This document shows positions 26,334 through 34,643 of a stretch of 64,000 bases of DNA, in pieces. Every line of letters starts with the position of its first letter. Within the stretch, counting starts at the first letter, position 1. Made by a program: the position numbers and the translations under genes. This DNA is from Haliscomenobacter sp040401995 (lineage in GTDB: Bacteria > Bacteroidota > Bacteroidia > Chitinophagales > Saprospiraceae): NCBI GenBank assembly GCA_040401995.1, contig JBBANM010000004.1, positions 1-64,000 of the forward strand, read 5' to 3'. The notes beneath the pieces are model-generated. The model was not told the origin of the DNA. It worked only from the letters and a program-made list of their open reading frames with translations, and searched no databases.

Positions 26334-26372
26334 AGAGTGTGTTTGGATTTTTTATTCGCGCTACAAATGGCT
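26334..26372. repeat. Palindromic element family 2, copy C (truncated end)
   Basis: Only one end survives: AGAGTGTGTTTGGATTTTTT followed by ATTCGCGCTACAAATGGC, matching the right terminus of copies A and B read in reverse. It stops where AGAGCTTGTT, resembling the alternative terminus of copy E, overlaps the xylB stop codon. It lies 44 bp before the xylA start in the xylB-xylA spacer. Confidence 0.7.
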
Positions 26373-26381
26373 AAGAGCTTG

Positions 26382-27872
26382 TTAACTTTTCAATGCCGAT
26401 TCCAATTGCCCCCGCCAACGCTGGTAAGCCGTTTGATAAGCATCTACATGCTCCAGTTTGGGCGTATATTTACCTACTTGAGGCGTATTACCCAGCGCTT
26501 CGCGCAGGGTTGGATAAAGCCCCGCTCCAAAACCCGCTGCCTTTGCCGCTCCTACTGCACCAGTGGTATCTAGCATTTCAATTTGACAGTTGGTGAGGGT
26601 AGCAATGGTTTCGGAAAAAATGGTAGACTGAAAGAGGTTGTCGTTGCCCACGCGCATCACCGAAAGACCGATGCCCATTTTTTGCAAAATCTCCATACCA
26701 TAAACAAAAGCAAACGCCACGCCTTCCAGTCCGGCGCGAATCAAATGTGCTTGGGTATGGGTATTAAAATTGAGCCCTGCCATGCGCGCGCCCAAGTCGC
26801 GGTTGACCAAAATTCGTTCCGGGCCATTGCCAAAAGGCAGCAAAGACAAGCCTTCAGAGCCAATCGAAATCCCGGAAGCCATTTGCTCTAGCGCTGGGTA
26901 AGTCTTGTCTTTTCCAGCTACTTGGTTGCGCAACCAGCTGTATTGAATCCCTGCGCCGTTGATGCACATCAGCACACCAATAACCGGATGTTCAGCAGTA
27001 TAATTGACGTGGGCAAAACCATTGACCCGCGATTGCAGATCGTACAAGGGTTGATCGGTAATGGCGTAAACCACACCCGAAGTGCCGCCGGTAGCTGCTA
27101 CTTCGCCGGGTTCAAACGCATTGAGCGACAAGGCATTGTTGGGTTGATCGCCTGCACGGTAACTCACCGGAATGCCTTCTGGAAGTCCCGTGGCCGCTGC
27201 CGCCGCTTTGTTGACATAGCCTTGTATGCCAAATCCTGGCGCTAATTCGGGTAGCAATTCTGGCGCAATTTGGTAATCTTCCAGTACCAAGCTGGCAACC
27301 TTTTTTTCTTTAAAATCCCAGAGAATTCCTTCAGAAAGTCCGGTTATAGTAGATCGGATCTCGCCAGTCAGTTGCATTGCAATGTAATCGCCGGGGAGCA
27401 TCATTTTGTCTACCTTGCTATACAGCTCTTGTTCGTTTTCTTGTACCCAACGGAGTTTGGAGGCCGTAAAATTACCCGGTGAATTGAGCAAATGCGACAA
27501 GGATTTTTCCAAACCAATACGCGCAAAAGCAGCATCGCCAATGCTCACCGCCCGCCCGTCGCACCAGATGATGGATGGGCGTAGTACTTGCTGGTTTTTA
27601 TCGGTAAGCACCAAACCATGCATTTGATAAGAAATGCCAACTGCTTTTACTTCCGTCAGTTGCTGGGGGTGAAGCTGTTGGAGCTTACGGGTAACGGCTT
27701 GCACCGCTTCCCACCACTTCGCTGGATCTTGCTCAGCCCAGCCCAAATGCGGCGCTTGGATCTCCATCTCCTGATCTGGAAATTGAGTGCGCGCCACTAC
27801 CGCTCCAGTTGCTGCGTCCACCAAAGCCGCCTTTACCGACGAGCTGCCTATGTCGTAACCGATTAGGTACAT
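26382..27872 (-). CDS. xylB: Xylulokinase
   Basis: FGGY-family kinase of 496 residues that phosphorylates D-xylulose. Nucleotide-binding and hinge motifs: GYDIGSSSVKAAL at the N terminus, GISYQMHGLVL with the family QMHG, IIWCDGRA, and ATGGTSGVVYAI in the second domain. It is the promoter-proximal gene of the xylBA pair. The spacer to xylA begins at the stop codon, where bases resemble a repeat terminus. The 748-bp upstream gap contains palindromic repeats and no gene. Confidence 0.95.
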   Translation of the reverse strand: MYLIGYDIGSSSVKAALVDAATGAVVARTQFPDQEMEIQAPHLGWAEQDPAKWWEAVQAVTRKLQQLHPQQLTEVKAVGISYQMHGLVLTDKNQQVLRPSIIWCDGRAVSIGDAAFARIGLEKSLSHLLNSPGNFTASKLRWVQENEQELYSKVDKMMLPGDYIAMQLTGEIRSTITGLSEGILWDFKEKKVASLVLEDYQIAPELLPELAPGFGIQGYVNKAAAAATGLPEGIPVSYRAGDQPNNALSLNAFEPGEVAATGGTSGVVYAITDQPLYDLQSRVNGFAHVNYTAEHPVIGVLMCINGAGIQYSWLRNQVAGKDKTYPALEQMASGISIGSEGLSLLPFGNGPERILVNRDLGARMAGLNFNTHTQAHLIRAGLEGVAFAFVYGMEILQKMGIGLSVMRVGNDNLFQSTIFSETIATLTNCQIEMLDTTGAVGAAKAAGFGAGLYPTLREALGNTPQVGKYTPKLEHVDAYQTAYQRWRGQLESALKS

Positions 27873-28059
27873 TTATTGGAATTTTAAGTTTAGGGTGAGT
27901 GGAATAATTATTGCACTAAAGGAAGGAAAAAAGCCTAATCCCAGCCTGTATAAAACGGAAAAAAACCTGGCGCGGGTATCAAAAACAGCGATTTGCAACA
28001 ACCCTGATTTCATAGGTAATCTTAATGGCATGTTGATGTAGGTTTTAGAGAACAGATCA

Positions 28060-28325
28060 CCCACCAAAGGGCAGGATCGATTGGTTCTATTATTCTGCGC
28101 AACGGAAGCCCCGCTAGGGGCAAAATATGGGTAGAAAACAACGGCCCCGATGTTTTCCAGAGTCCCGTAGGGACGTGATGTGGGTATCTAATAGACGCAA
28201 TACCCATATTTCGTCCCTACAGGACTATAAAATTACTAACTACCTTTTACTACCCATATAGCGCCCCAAAAGGGGCTTAGACCTTGTTCAAAACAGAACC
28301 AATCGCCCCTGACCAAAGGGGGATA
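28060..28325. repeat. Large palindromic REP-like cluster
   Basis: Nested hairpins: outer arms CGATTGGTTCTATT (28078-28091) and AACAGAACCAATCG (28292-28305), with the flanks ACCAAAGGG on both sides, and inner palindromes GCCCCGCTAGGGGC, GTCCCGTAGGGAC, CGTCCCTACAGGAC and GCCCCAAAAGGGGC. The motif CCCATAT/ATATGGG recurs. It resembles the sequences left around IS200-like transposases in Bacteroidota, but no such gene is here. Bases 27873-28059 and 28326-28526 show nothing I can call apart from probable xylB promoter sequence. Confidence 0.72.
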
Positions 28326-28526
28326 GCTTAAAAATTAAAATAAGCTAACGCTCTGCCAAATTCTTTAAAAAAATTTGGCCTTGCAAAAAATCAAGCTCTT
28401 TTTTTCAAAATAGATGATTTGCTCGAGATTTTCAATGACTTGGCGCTAAAGAATCCACAACTATTTAGGAAATTTTGTATTAATAAAGTAGCTTAGCACC
28501 GAATCTTTTCACCATCCATTTCCCTC

Positions 28527-28605
28527 AGAGTGTGTTTCGATTTTTAGTTCGCTGGCTTAGTTAGTCAAATTTTGCAGCGCAAATAAAAAAATCCAAACAC
28601 CCTCT
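28527..28605. repeat. Palindromic element family 2, copy D (internally deleted)
   Basis: 79 bp: left end AGAGTGTGTTTCGATTTTTA with GTTCGCTGGC and TTAGTCAAATTTT, then directly GCAGCGC and the right end AAATCCAAACACCCTCT. The core hairpin found in copies A, B and E is gone. It ends 15 bp before the start codon of the molybdenum hydroxylase operon. The sequence TATCTTTG at 28609-28616 matches a -7 box but is too close to the ATG for an ordinary leader. Confidence 0.8.
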
Positions 28606-28620
28606 AAATATCTTTGACCT

Positions 28621-29085
28621 ATGGCAATGTTTACCCTTAAAGTCAACGGCAAACAGTACAAGGTAGATGCCAGCCCAGAAACACCATTATTGTGGATTCT
28701 GCGCGATCATCTGGGCCTCACTGGCGCCAAATACGGTTGCGGTATTGGCCAATGTGGCGCCTGCACTGTACACCTCAACGGAGAACCCATGCGTTCTTGC
28801 TCGCTTTCCGTATCCGTAGTTGGCAAAAACGCCATCACTACGATTGAAGGTCTTTCCAAAAATGGAGACCATCCCGTTCAAGAAGCTTGGAACGAAATCG
28901 ACGTACCGCAATGCGGTTATTGTCAAGCAGGGCAGATCATGACTGCTGCTGCATTGTTGAAAAAAAATGCCTCCCCCACCGACAATGATATCGACACCGC
29001 AATGAACGGCAACCTTTGCCGTTGTGGTACTTACAACCGCATTCGGGAAGCCATTCACGTAGCCGCCAAAAAAGCCCACAAATAA
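28621..29085 (+). CDS. (2Fe-2S) small subunit of xanthine dehydrogenase-family molybdenum hydroxylase
   Basis: 154 residues. Plant-type ferredoxin cluster ligands CGIGQCGACTVHL and the later Cys (about 60), then the all-helical second cluster with CGYCQAGQ and NLCRCGTYNRI. This is the isoquinoline/aldehyde oxidoreductase small-subunit layout (CoxS/IorA type). It transfers electrons from the Mo centre of the large subunit, whose start codon overlaps its stop. ATG at 28621; a second in-frame ATG at 28627 is possible. The electron acceptor is not visible nearby. Confidence 0.93.
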   Translation: MAMFTLKVNGKQYKVDASPETPLLWILRDHLGLTGAKYGCGIGQCGACTVHLNGEPMRSCSLSVSVVGKNAITTIEGLSKNGDHPVQEAWNEIDVPQCGYCQAGQIMTAAALLKKNASPTDNDIDTAMNGNLCRCGTYNRIREAIHVAAKKAHK

Positions 29086-31211
29086 TGAAAGAGACCAATA
29101 CCACACAATTCGATCGCCGGAGCTTTATCAAAGTATCGGCAACTACCAGCGCTGGGCTTTTGTTGAATTTCAACTTATTGGCCAAAGCTGCTTATGGCGA
29201 CAAGGCTGCTGTAGCGACTACTTTCAACGCGTTTTTGAGCATTGCTCCTGATGGTTTGGTGACCATTATGGCTCAAAACCCAGAGGTGGGTCAAGGCATC
29301 AAAACGGCACTTCCAATGATTGTTGCCGAAGAACTGGATGTTGATTGGGCAAAAGTAATTGTTGAGCAAGCACCGCTGGATACAGCAAAATATACTCGCC
29401 AGGTAGCGGGGGGAAGTCAATCAATTCCTACCACTTGGAAGACCTTGCGCAATGCGGGTGCTACCGCCCGTCAGATGCTGATCAACGCTGCTGCCAAGCG
29501 CTGGCAGGTTGCTCCTGAGGAATGTACCACCGAAATGGGGGTCATCAAACACGCCGCCACCAAACGCTCCCTTAGCTACGGCGAAGTAGCTACCGAAGCC
29601 GCCAAATTGGAAGTGCCCAAGGAAGTGAAGTTGAAAGCGGTCAAAGATTTCAAGATCATCGGCACCTCGCAAAAAGGCGTCGATAACAAATCGATTTTTA
29701 CTGGTAAAGCAATCTATGGCATCGACTACAAAGTGGATGGCATGTTGTACTGTATGGTGGCACGTCCACCTGCTTTTGGTCAAAAAGTAAAATCGTTTGA
29801 CGATAAAAAAACCAAAGCAATGCCTGGCGTAAAACAGGTGCTGCAATTTGGTGATAAAATTGCCGTTTTGGCCACTTCTACTTGGGAAGCCAAAGAAGGC
29901 CGCGACGCCCTCAAAATTGAGTGGGTAGCGGATGCCAAACTGGAAAACACCACCGAGCACGACGCGCAATTGCTCAAATTGCTGCAAACTGCGCCCGAAA
30001 AACCACGCCGTCAGAATGGTGATGTGGCCAAAGCCTTCCAGGAAGCCGCCAAAGTAGTGGAAGCCACCTACGAATGTCCTTTTTTGCCCCACAATGCCAT
30101 GGAGCCGATGAACTTCTTCGCGCATGTACACGACGGCAAAGTAGAACTGGTAGGCCCTACCCAAACGCCTGAAGCTGCTCGCAAACAGGTGGGCGAATTG
30201 CTGAGCATTCCGGTAGAAAACATCACCGTAAACATGACGCGGATGGGCGGCGGTTTTGGTCGCCGATTGAGCACCGATTTTGCCAAAGAAGCTGCGCAAA
30301 TTTCCAGCTTGGCCAAAGCGCCGGTCAAAGTGATTTGGACCCGTGAAGACGATATGGGCGGTGGCATCTATCGTCCGGCTTGTAAATACACTTACCGCGC
30401 CGCATTGGACGCCAAAGGCAACATAACTGCCTTTCACGTACGCGGCGCAGGCATCAACGTGGGCAACCCCGTGCGCGAAGGTAACTTCCCAGCCGGCGCC
30501 TTGGAAAACTTCCTCGCTGATGGTCACAACTTGGAATCCAAAGTAACCACTGGTCCCTGGCGAGCGCCAGTACACAACTTTGTCGCTTTTGCCGAGCAAA
30601 GCTTCTTGGACGAAGTAGCCATTGCAGCCGGAAAAGATCCTGTGCAAATGCGTTTGGATTGGTTGGATATGGCCAAAAGCAGTCCGCAAGGCCCGGTTTC
30701 CTATGATATTGAGCGCTTCAAAGGCGTCATCAAACTGGCAGCTGAAAAAGGCAACTGGGGTAAAGCACCGGCTGGTGTATCACAAGGCTTTAGCGCTTAT
30801 TTCTCGTTTGGTTCCTACATTGCTCAGGTAGCAGAGGTAGTGATGGTCAACGGTCAGCCAAAAATTCAAAAAATTATTTGTGCTGCCGATTGTGGGGTAG
30901 TCATCAACCCTTCTGGCGCCAACAACCAGATCGTAGGTGGATTGGTGGACGGAATTGGTCATGCCATGTACGGCAACCTCAGCATCAAAGACGGGATGGC
31001 CGAGCAACAAAACTTTGGCGCTTATCGCTTGATCCGTTTGGCCGAAGCACCAGCGGTGGAAGTACATTTTGTAAAAAACGAATTGGATCCAACCGGCCTC
31101 GGCGAGCCCGCATTACCGCCAACAGCGGGTGCGGTGGGCAACGCAATTTTCAAGGCTACGGGACAGCGCTGGCGCAAACAACCGTTTGTAGCGCCTGCAC
31201 CGCTGGGATAA
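29085..31211 (+). CDS. Molybdopterin-binding large subunit, xanthine dehydrogenase family (isoquinoline oxidoreductase beta-like)
   Basis: 708 residues from the ATG that overlaps the preceding stop (29085). N-terminal Tat-type signal with twin arginine (DRRSFIKVSATTSAG), implying a folded periplasmic enzyme exported with the small subunit. Cofactor segments include the MGGGFGRR loop and the C-terminal GLGEPALPPTAGAVGNA with the catalytic Glu. Members hydroxylate N-heterocycles or aldehydes. No FAD subunit or cytochrome is adjacent, as usual for IorAB. Substrate unknown. Confidence 0.93.
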   Translation: MKETNTTQFDRRSFIKVSATTSAGLLLNFNLLAKAAYGDKAAVATTFNAFLSIAPDGLVTIMAQNPEVGQGIKTALPMIVAEELDVDWAKVIVEQAPLDTAKYTRQVAGGSQSIPTTWKTLRNAGATARQMLINAAAKRWQVAPEECTTEMGVIKHAATKRSLSYGEVATEAAKLEVPKEVKLKAVKDFKIIGTSQKGVDNKSIFTGKAIYGIDYKVDGMLYCMVARPPAFGQKVKSFDDKKTKAMPGVKQVLQFGDKIAVLATSTWEAKEGRDALKIEWVADAKLENTTEHDAQLLKLLQTAPEKPRRQNGDVAKAFQEAAKVVEATYECPFLPHNAMEPMNFFAHVHDGKVELVGPTQTPEAARKQVGELLSIPVENITVNMTRMGGGFGRRLSTDFAKEAAQISSLAKAPVKVIWTREDDMGGGIYRPACKYTYRAALDAKGNITAFHVRGAGINVGNPVREGNFPAGALENFLADGHNLESKVTTGPWRAPVHNFVAFAEQSFLDEVAIAAGKDPVQMRLDWLDMAKSSPQGPVSYDIERFKGVIKLAAEKGNWGKAPAGVSQGFSAYFSFGSYIAQVAEVVMVNGQPKIQKIICAADCGVVINPSGANNQIVGGLVDGIGHAMYGNLSIKDGMAEQQNFGAYRLIRLAEAPAVEVHFVKNELDPTGLGEPALPPTAGAVGNAIFKATGQRWRKQPFVAPAPLG

Positions 31212-31220
31212 AATACTTAG

Positions 31221-31970
31221 ATGGAGCTGCTTTCAGTAGTCGTAATGACTTACAATGAGGAAAAAAACATCGGTCGATGCCTGGAGAGTATCCAAGGCAT
31301 CGCCGATGAAATCCTCGTAGTCGATTCTTTCTCCCAGGATCAAACCATAGCGATCGCCCAGCAATTGGGCGCCCGGGTAATCCAAAGACCCTTCTCCAAT
31401 TACCGCGATCAGCGGCAATTCAGCATTGATCAAGCACGATATGATTTCATCCTCAATTTGGATGCCGACGAGTGGCTTACGCCCGAATTGCGCAATGCCA
31501 TCGCTCAAGTAAAAACCAATCGCCCGGTGGATGCTTATTTTTTGTTGCGCAAAAACGGCCTCGGCGAGCATTGGCTGCGTTATGGCGGCTGGAAACCCGA
31601 GCAAAAATTGCGGCTCTTTGATCGGCAAAAGGTTTTTTTGAAAGACAAGGACATCCACGAAGAAATCGCACTACGGGAAGGGGCCAGCAGCTCCCATTTG
31701 CCCAGTTTTTTTTACCACCGTACCAACACCGATCTTGCCGATCGGTTGCAAACGGTGAATCGCCTCAGTAGTCGCGCGGCAGAGGAATTACACGCCAAAG
31801 GGAAAAAAGGCAGTTACGCCCGACTGTTGTTCAAACCCGCTTTCCGTTTTTTTAAAGAATTCGTTGTGCAAGGTGGTTTTCGCGATGGGTTTTATGGCTA
31901 TATGGTGGCGATGAGCTCGGCGCAGTATGTTTTTTTTCGGGAGGCTAAGTTGTTGGAGTATGGGCGCTAG
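31221..31970 (+). CDS. Family 2 glycosyltransferase (LPS core type)
   Basis: 249 residues, soluble or peripheral. GT-A fold motifs: VVVMTYNEEKNIGRCLESI at the start, then LNLDADEWL as the metal-binding DXD, and FFYHRTNTDL. The pattern matches the WaaE/KdtX-like beta-1,4-glucosyltransferases of the LPS core. It starts 9 bp after the molybdenum hydroxylase stop, so it may be read from the same transcript, though no functional link is clear. C terminus overlaps by 4 bp with a small ORF on the other strand. Confidence 0.85.
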   Translation: MELLSVVVMTYNEEKNIGRCLESIQGIADEILVVDSFSQDQTIAIAQQLGARVIQRPFSNYRDQRQFSIDQARYDFILNLDADEWLTPELRNAIAQVKTNRPVDAYFLLRKNGLGEHWLRYGGWKPEQKLRLFDRQKVFLKDKDIHEEIALREGASSSHLPSFFYHRTNTDLADRLQTVNRLSSRAAEELHAKGKKGSYARLLFKPAFRFFKEFVVQGGFRDGFYGYMVAMSSAQYVFFREAKLLEYGR

Positions 31971-32092
31971 TTTGCATCAAAAACTGCCTTTAATTGTCGG
32001 CTGACCGATCGAGAGACCTTGTCAAATTCAGGAAGATCAGCAATTTGATGCGCGAGGTAATATATGGACTGTATGTCTCTTCCTTTAAGCAT
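31967..32092 (-). CDS. 41-residue ORF translationally coupled to the AbiEi-like gene
   Basis: Encodes MLKGRDIQSIYYLAHQIADL and a further 21 residues rich in charged and Ser positions (VSRSVSRQLKAVFDAN at the end). The ATG at 32092 shares one base with the TAA of the preceding gene (TAATG), indicating coupled translation. In type IV systems this position is held by the AbiEii nucleotidyltransferase toxin of about 300 residues; the 41 residues contain no nucleotidyltransferase motif. It is either the C-terminal scrap of a lost toxin or a distinct small partner. Coding is likely but not certain. Confidence 0.45.
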   Translation of the reverse strand: MLKGRDIQSIYYLAHQIADLPEFDKVSRSVSRQLKAVFDAN

Positions 32093-32919
32093 TAGGTGAA
32101 ATTGGCGGATTGAATGGTTTCTACATCTAGGTTTTGAATAATTCCCCAACGGCTAAGCATACGCCCAGATTTGGGCAGCGCGGTATCCAGTGTTACATAG
32201 GTCGAGGAAGGGCTAAGGCGCGATTTTAGTTCGCTAGAAAGTTCAGGAAGTATATCAAGAGCTTCGAATAGAAACCCAAGACGGCGGATTACAGCATCGG
32301 AGTTAAATCTAACGATGTAGTCAATTAATTTTGATTGATTTATGATGTGTCTGGATTTAAACAATGCCCGACTTAGTTCGGATATTCCTCCGGCATACTG
32401 GGGTTTGAAGGCACAATCGATCAAGGTTTTCTCTAGATCAGAACACCGAATCCTAAAAGTACCTTGTTGGATCCATTTTTTGGTTTCCCCAAAAAAATGA
32501 GTATCGTTAAAGGCGATAAATTGAAATGGTATGCCTTTAATCATTTGGCTAACTGGTCGGATGGGTTTAGCTACTACTATTTGCTCTATCAATGATGGCT
32601 GAACAGTAAGGTCGTGTAATACAAGTGCGCTATAAAAACCAATGTAATAGGGTGTATCCCCGGCGAGATGATGTGCCGCCGCATGCCAGTCGGGGAAATA
32701 AGTGTCCGGTTCGCGATCGTAGGGTATGATGTTGTACAGTCCTTCCCGCAAACGCAGCAACAATCCTCGGTGCACCATGTCGCTCAGGATTCGGCGTACG
32801 GACGCTTCATTTTGATTGTCAAAGATCCTTACGGCATCGGAGATTTGAAAAAACTCTTGTCCCTCCCGATATAAAGCTTGAAGAAGCTGGGCTTGAGTTT
32901 TGCCAATTGTTTTGAGCAT
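32092..32919 (-). CDS. AbiEi-family antitoxin/transcriptional regulator
   Basis: 275 residues from the ATG at 32919 (MLKTIGKTQAQ). N-terminal winged helix-turn-helix (about 10-75: SVRRILSDMVHRGLLLRLREGLYNIIP) followed by the AbiEi_4/C-terminal region (YYIGFYSALVLHDLTVQP, IRCSDLEKTLIDCAFKPQYAGGI). Such proteins repress their own operon and neutralise AbiEii, a nucleotidyltransferase toxin. Here no AbiEii follows, only a 41-codon ORF. The gene lies in a stretch of other TA remnants. Confidence 0.83.
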   Translation of the reverse strand: MLKTIGKTQAQLLQALYREGQEFFQISDAVRIFDNQNEASVRRILSDMVHRGLLLRLREGLYNIIPYDREPDTYFPDWHAAAHHLAGDTPYYIGFYSALVLHDLTVQPSLIEQIVVAKPIRPVSQMIKGIPFQFIAFNDTHFFGETKKWIQQGTFRIRCSDLEKTLIDCAFKPQYAGGISELSRALFKSRHIINQSKLIDYIVRFNSDAVIRRLGFLFEALDILPELSSELKSRLSPSSTYVTLDTALPKSGRMLSRWGIIQNLDVETIQSANFT

Positions 32920-33086
32920 TGTCAGTAAATAAAATAAATAATGACACAAAATTACATTAAAATACAATTAACTGCAAGTATCAATTGAAAAGGCTGGAAC
33001 AAATTATACTAAGACTGGGGCAAATTAAATTGAAAAAATTTAACCCCGAGATTAAGGCAGCATCTGCTCTACTCTATTCTCAACAT

Positions 33087-34229
33087 TCATTCCCCCTCAA
33101 AGGGCATCAAAAACGCATCATAATTCTTTGGCGTGATCAATTCAAAAGATTTTAGGGCATAGTTTTTGGCAAAAATCGCAGGTAACTTAGCCTTGGCATT
33201 TACATTCCATTTGAATTCAAATGCCCGAAATTGACCATCAAATTCTTCGATGTAATCAATTTCTTGTTGGTCAACGGTACGCCAAAAATAACGACGCGCG
33301 AAGGAACGACTCAACTCGACCACCTTGTACCGTTCAGCAACAAGATAGTTTTCCCACAGCACCCCCGCATCGGTTCGGGTCTCGATCGCTGAAAAATTAC
33401 CAATCACGGCGTTGCGAATGCCATTGTCGAAAAAATATATTTTGCGCCCCTTCTTGATTTCATTCCGCTGATTGCGATTTAAAGCGGGCAGTCGAAAAAC
33501 GATAAAGGCCTTTTCAAGCAGATCAACGTACTTCTCGACCGTTTGCGGCGAGGCGCCCACCAATTGACCAATCTCATGGTAGCTAACTTCGCTGCCCAAC
33601 TGAAAAGCCAGCGCCCGTACGATGTTCTCGAGCAGAATGGGCTTTTTTAGTTGTTCCAAACGAAAAAGATCTTTGTACAGGTAAGCGTTGGCTAAAAGAT
33701 TCAGGGTTTCGCGCTCATGCCCGCGTTGGTTAAACACTTCGGGGTAGGAACCATAAACCAGGCGATTACCTAGGTTGCCACGTTCTTCAATCAATCCGTG
33801 ATAATCATTGAATTCAGCAAAAGAAAAAGGCAAGATCAGGTATTCCAGTTTTCTACCCGTTAACGGTTCTGCAGTTTTTTCGGCCAAATCAAGCGCAGAT
33901 GAGCCAGTAGCCAAAACCTGAACATCGGGAAAATTATCGTGCAATAACTTCAAGGTGGTACCGATATTGGGAATGCGTTGCGCTTCATCTACCACCACGA
34001 ATTTGTATTGCCCTACCACCACCCGCAACCGAGCCAAGGTAACCTCGGAAAGTACTTGCACAGCCTCAGGATCATCTCCAGTTAGCCAGAGTGAAGGTAC
34101 ATGCGGTAGGCTTTTTACCAAAGATTGCGCGAGTGTGGTTTTACCTACTTGTCGTGGGCCAAGTAAGATGATGGTTTTTCCGGTAAACAAGCGACTGCGC
34201 ACTTCTGCCTCGATGGATCGCGTTAACAT
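33087..34229 (-). CDS. AAA ATPase with DUF4143 C-terminal domain
   Basis: 380 residues. Walker A GPRQVGKTT (near residue 24) and Walker B VVVDEAQRIP, an Arg-finger-like segment ATGSSALDLAEKTAEPLTGR, then a winged helix (YHEIGQLVGASPQTVEKYVDLLEKAF) and a C-terminal DUF4143 nuclease-like fold with QQEIDYIEEFDGQFRAFEFKW (Asp and ExK). This family is widespread, often in variable regions, with unknown role. It is divergent from the antitoxin gene with an inverted repeat at 34248-34301 between them. Confidence 0.88.
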   Translation of the reverse strand: MLTRSIEAEVRSRLFTGKTIILLGPRQVGKTTLAQSLVKSLPHVPSLWLTGDDPEAVQVLSEVTLARLRVVVGQYKFVVVDEAQRIPNIGTTLKLLHDNFPDVQVLATGSSALDLAEKTAEPLTGRKLEYLILPFSFAEFNDYHGLIEERGNLGNRLVYGSYPEVFNQRGHERETLNLLANAYLYKDLFRLEQLKKPILLENIVRALAFQLGSEVSYHEIGQLVGASPQTVEKYVDLLEKAFIVFRLPALNRNQRNEIKKGRKIYFFDNGIRNAVIGNFSAIETRTDAGVLWENYLVAERYKVVELSRSFARRYFWRTVDQQEIDYIEEFDGQFRAFEFKWNVNAKAKLPAIFAKNYALKSFELITPKNYDAFLMPFEGE

Positions 34230-34247
34230 GATGGGCGTTTTGCTGTA

Positions 34248-34301
34248 TTTTTAAATTTGAATGTATAAAAATAGCCATTTTTTTAAAATCAAATTTAAAA
34301 A
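34248..34301. promoter_or_regulatory. 13-bp inverted repeat with -7-like boxes on both strands
   Basis: TTTTTAAATTTGA (34248-34260) is perfectly complementary to TCAAATTTAAAAA (34289-34301), with 28 bp between. Each arm contains TAAATTTG, matching the Bacteroidota -7 box TAnnTTTG, the right arm on the minus strand 60 bp before the DUF4143 gene. AT-rich context means this could be chance. Possible overlapping divergent promoters or operator. Confidence 0.4.
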
Positions 34302-34427
34302 TATGGGTTTTTTGAGTTGATGGGGGAGAAAAATGGAGGAGATATAAATGGCGGCCATTTTAAAAAACAACTTGTTTCTTATACAAACTGCTGCTATTTT
34401 TGTTTAAAAAGCATACCAACCGAATAT

Positions 34428-34643
34428 ATGCTCAACTTACATTACATCACTGATGCTTCGGGTAATCAAATTGCCGTTCAAATCCCAATGAGCGATTGGC
34501 TTCTTTTCCAAAAAGAGTACCTTGAAATCAAACGTAAACTAGAGGTATTAGCAGGCATTAAAGAAGCAATTATTGAGGTCTATCAGGCCCGTAAGAAAAA
34601 TCAAAAACTTCAAACCTTAACGGAGTTTCTTGATGAGTGTTGA
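34428..34643 (+). CDS. Type II antitoxin-like protein
   Basis: 71 residues from ATG 34428 (MLNLHYITDASGNQIAVQIP). The N-terminal strand-loop-strand plus amphipathic helix (SDWLLFQKEYLEIKRKLEVL) and charged C-terminal tail (ARKKNQKLQTLTEFLDEC) fit small RelB/Phd-like antitoxins of Bacteroidota; family recognised only by pattern. Its stop overlaps the start of a toxin reading frame that ends after 19 codons. Intervening 34230-34427 holds the inverted repeat and no other gene. Confidence 0.72.
   Translation: MLNLHYITDASGNQIAVQIPMSDWLLFQKEYLEIKRKLEVLAGIKEAIIEVYQARKKNQKLQTLTEFLDEC

Noticed and set aside
28609..28616. TATCTTTG as a promoter of the molybdenum hydroxylase
   Set aside because: Matches the -7 consensus but is 4 bp from the start codon and has no -33 box; kept only as a remark.
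29421..30689. Long open frame on the minus strand (over 400 codons)
   Set aside because: It lies wholly inside the molybdopterin large-subunit gene, and its translation is low-complexity Phe/His/Gly-rich with no recognisable motif; an antisense shadow.
31967..32149. 60-codon version of the small ORF after the AbiEi-like gene
   Set aside because: The extra 19 codons overlap the AbiEi-like coding sequence; the coupled ATG at 32092 is the better start.
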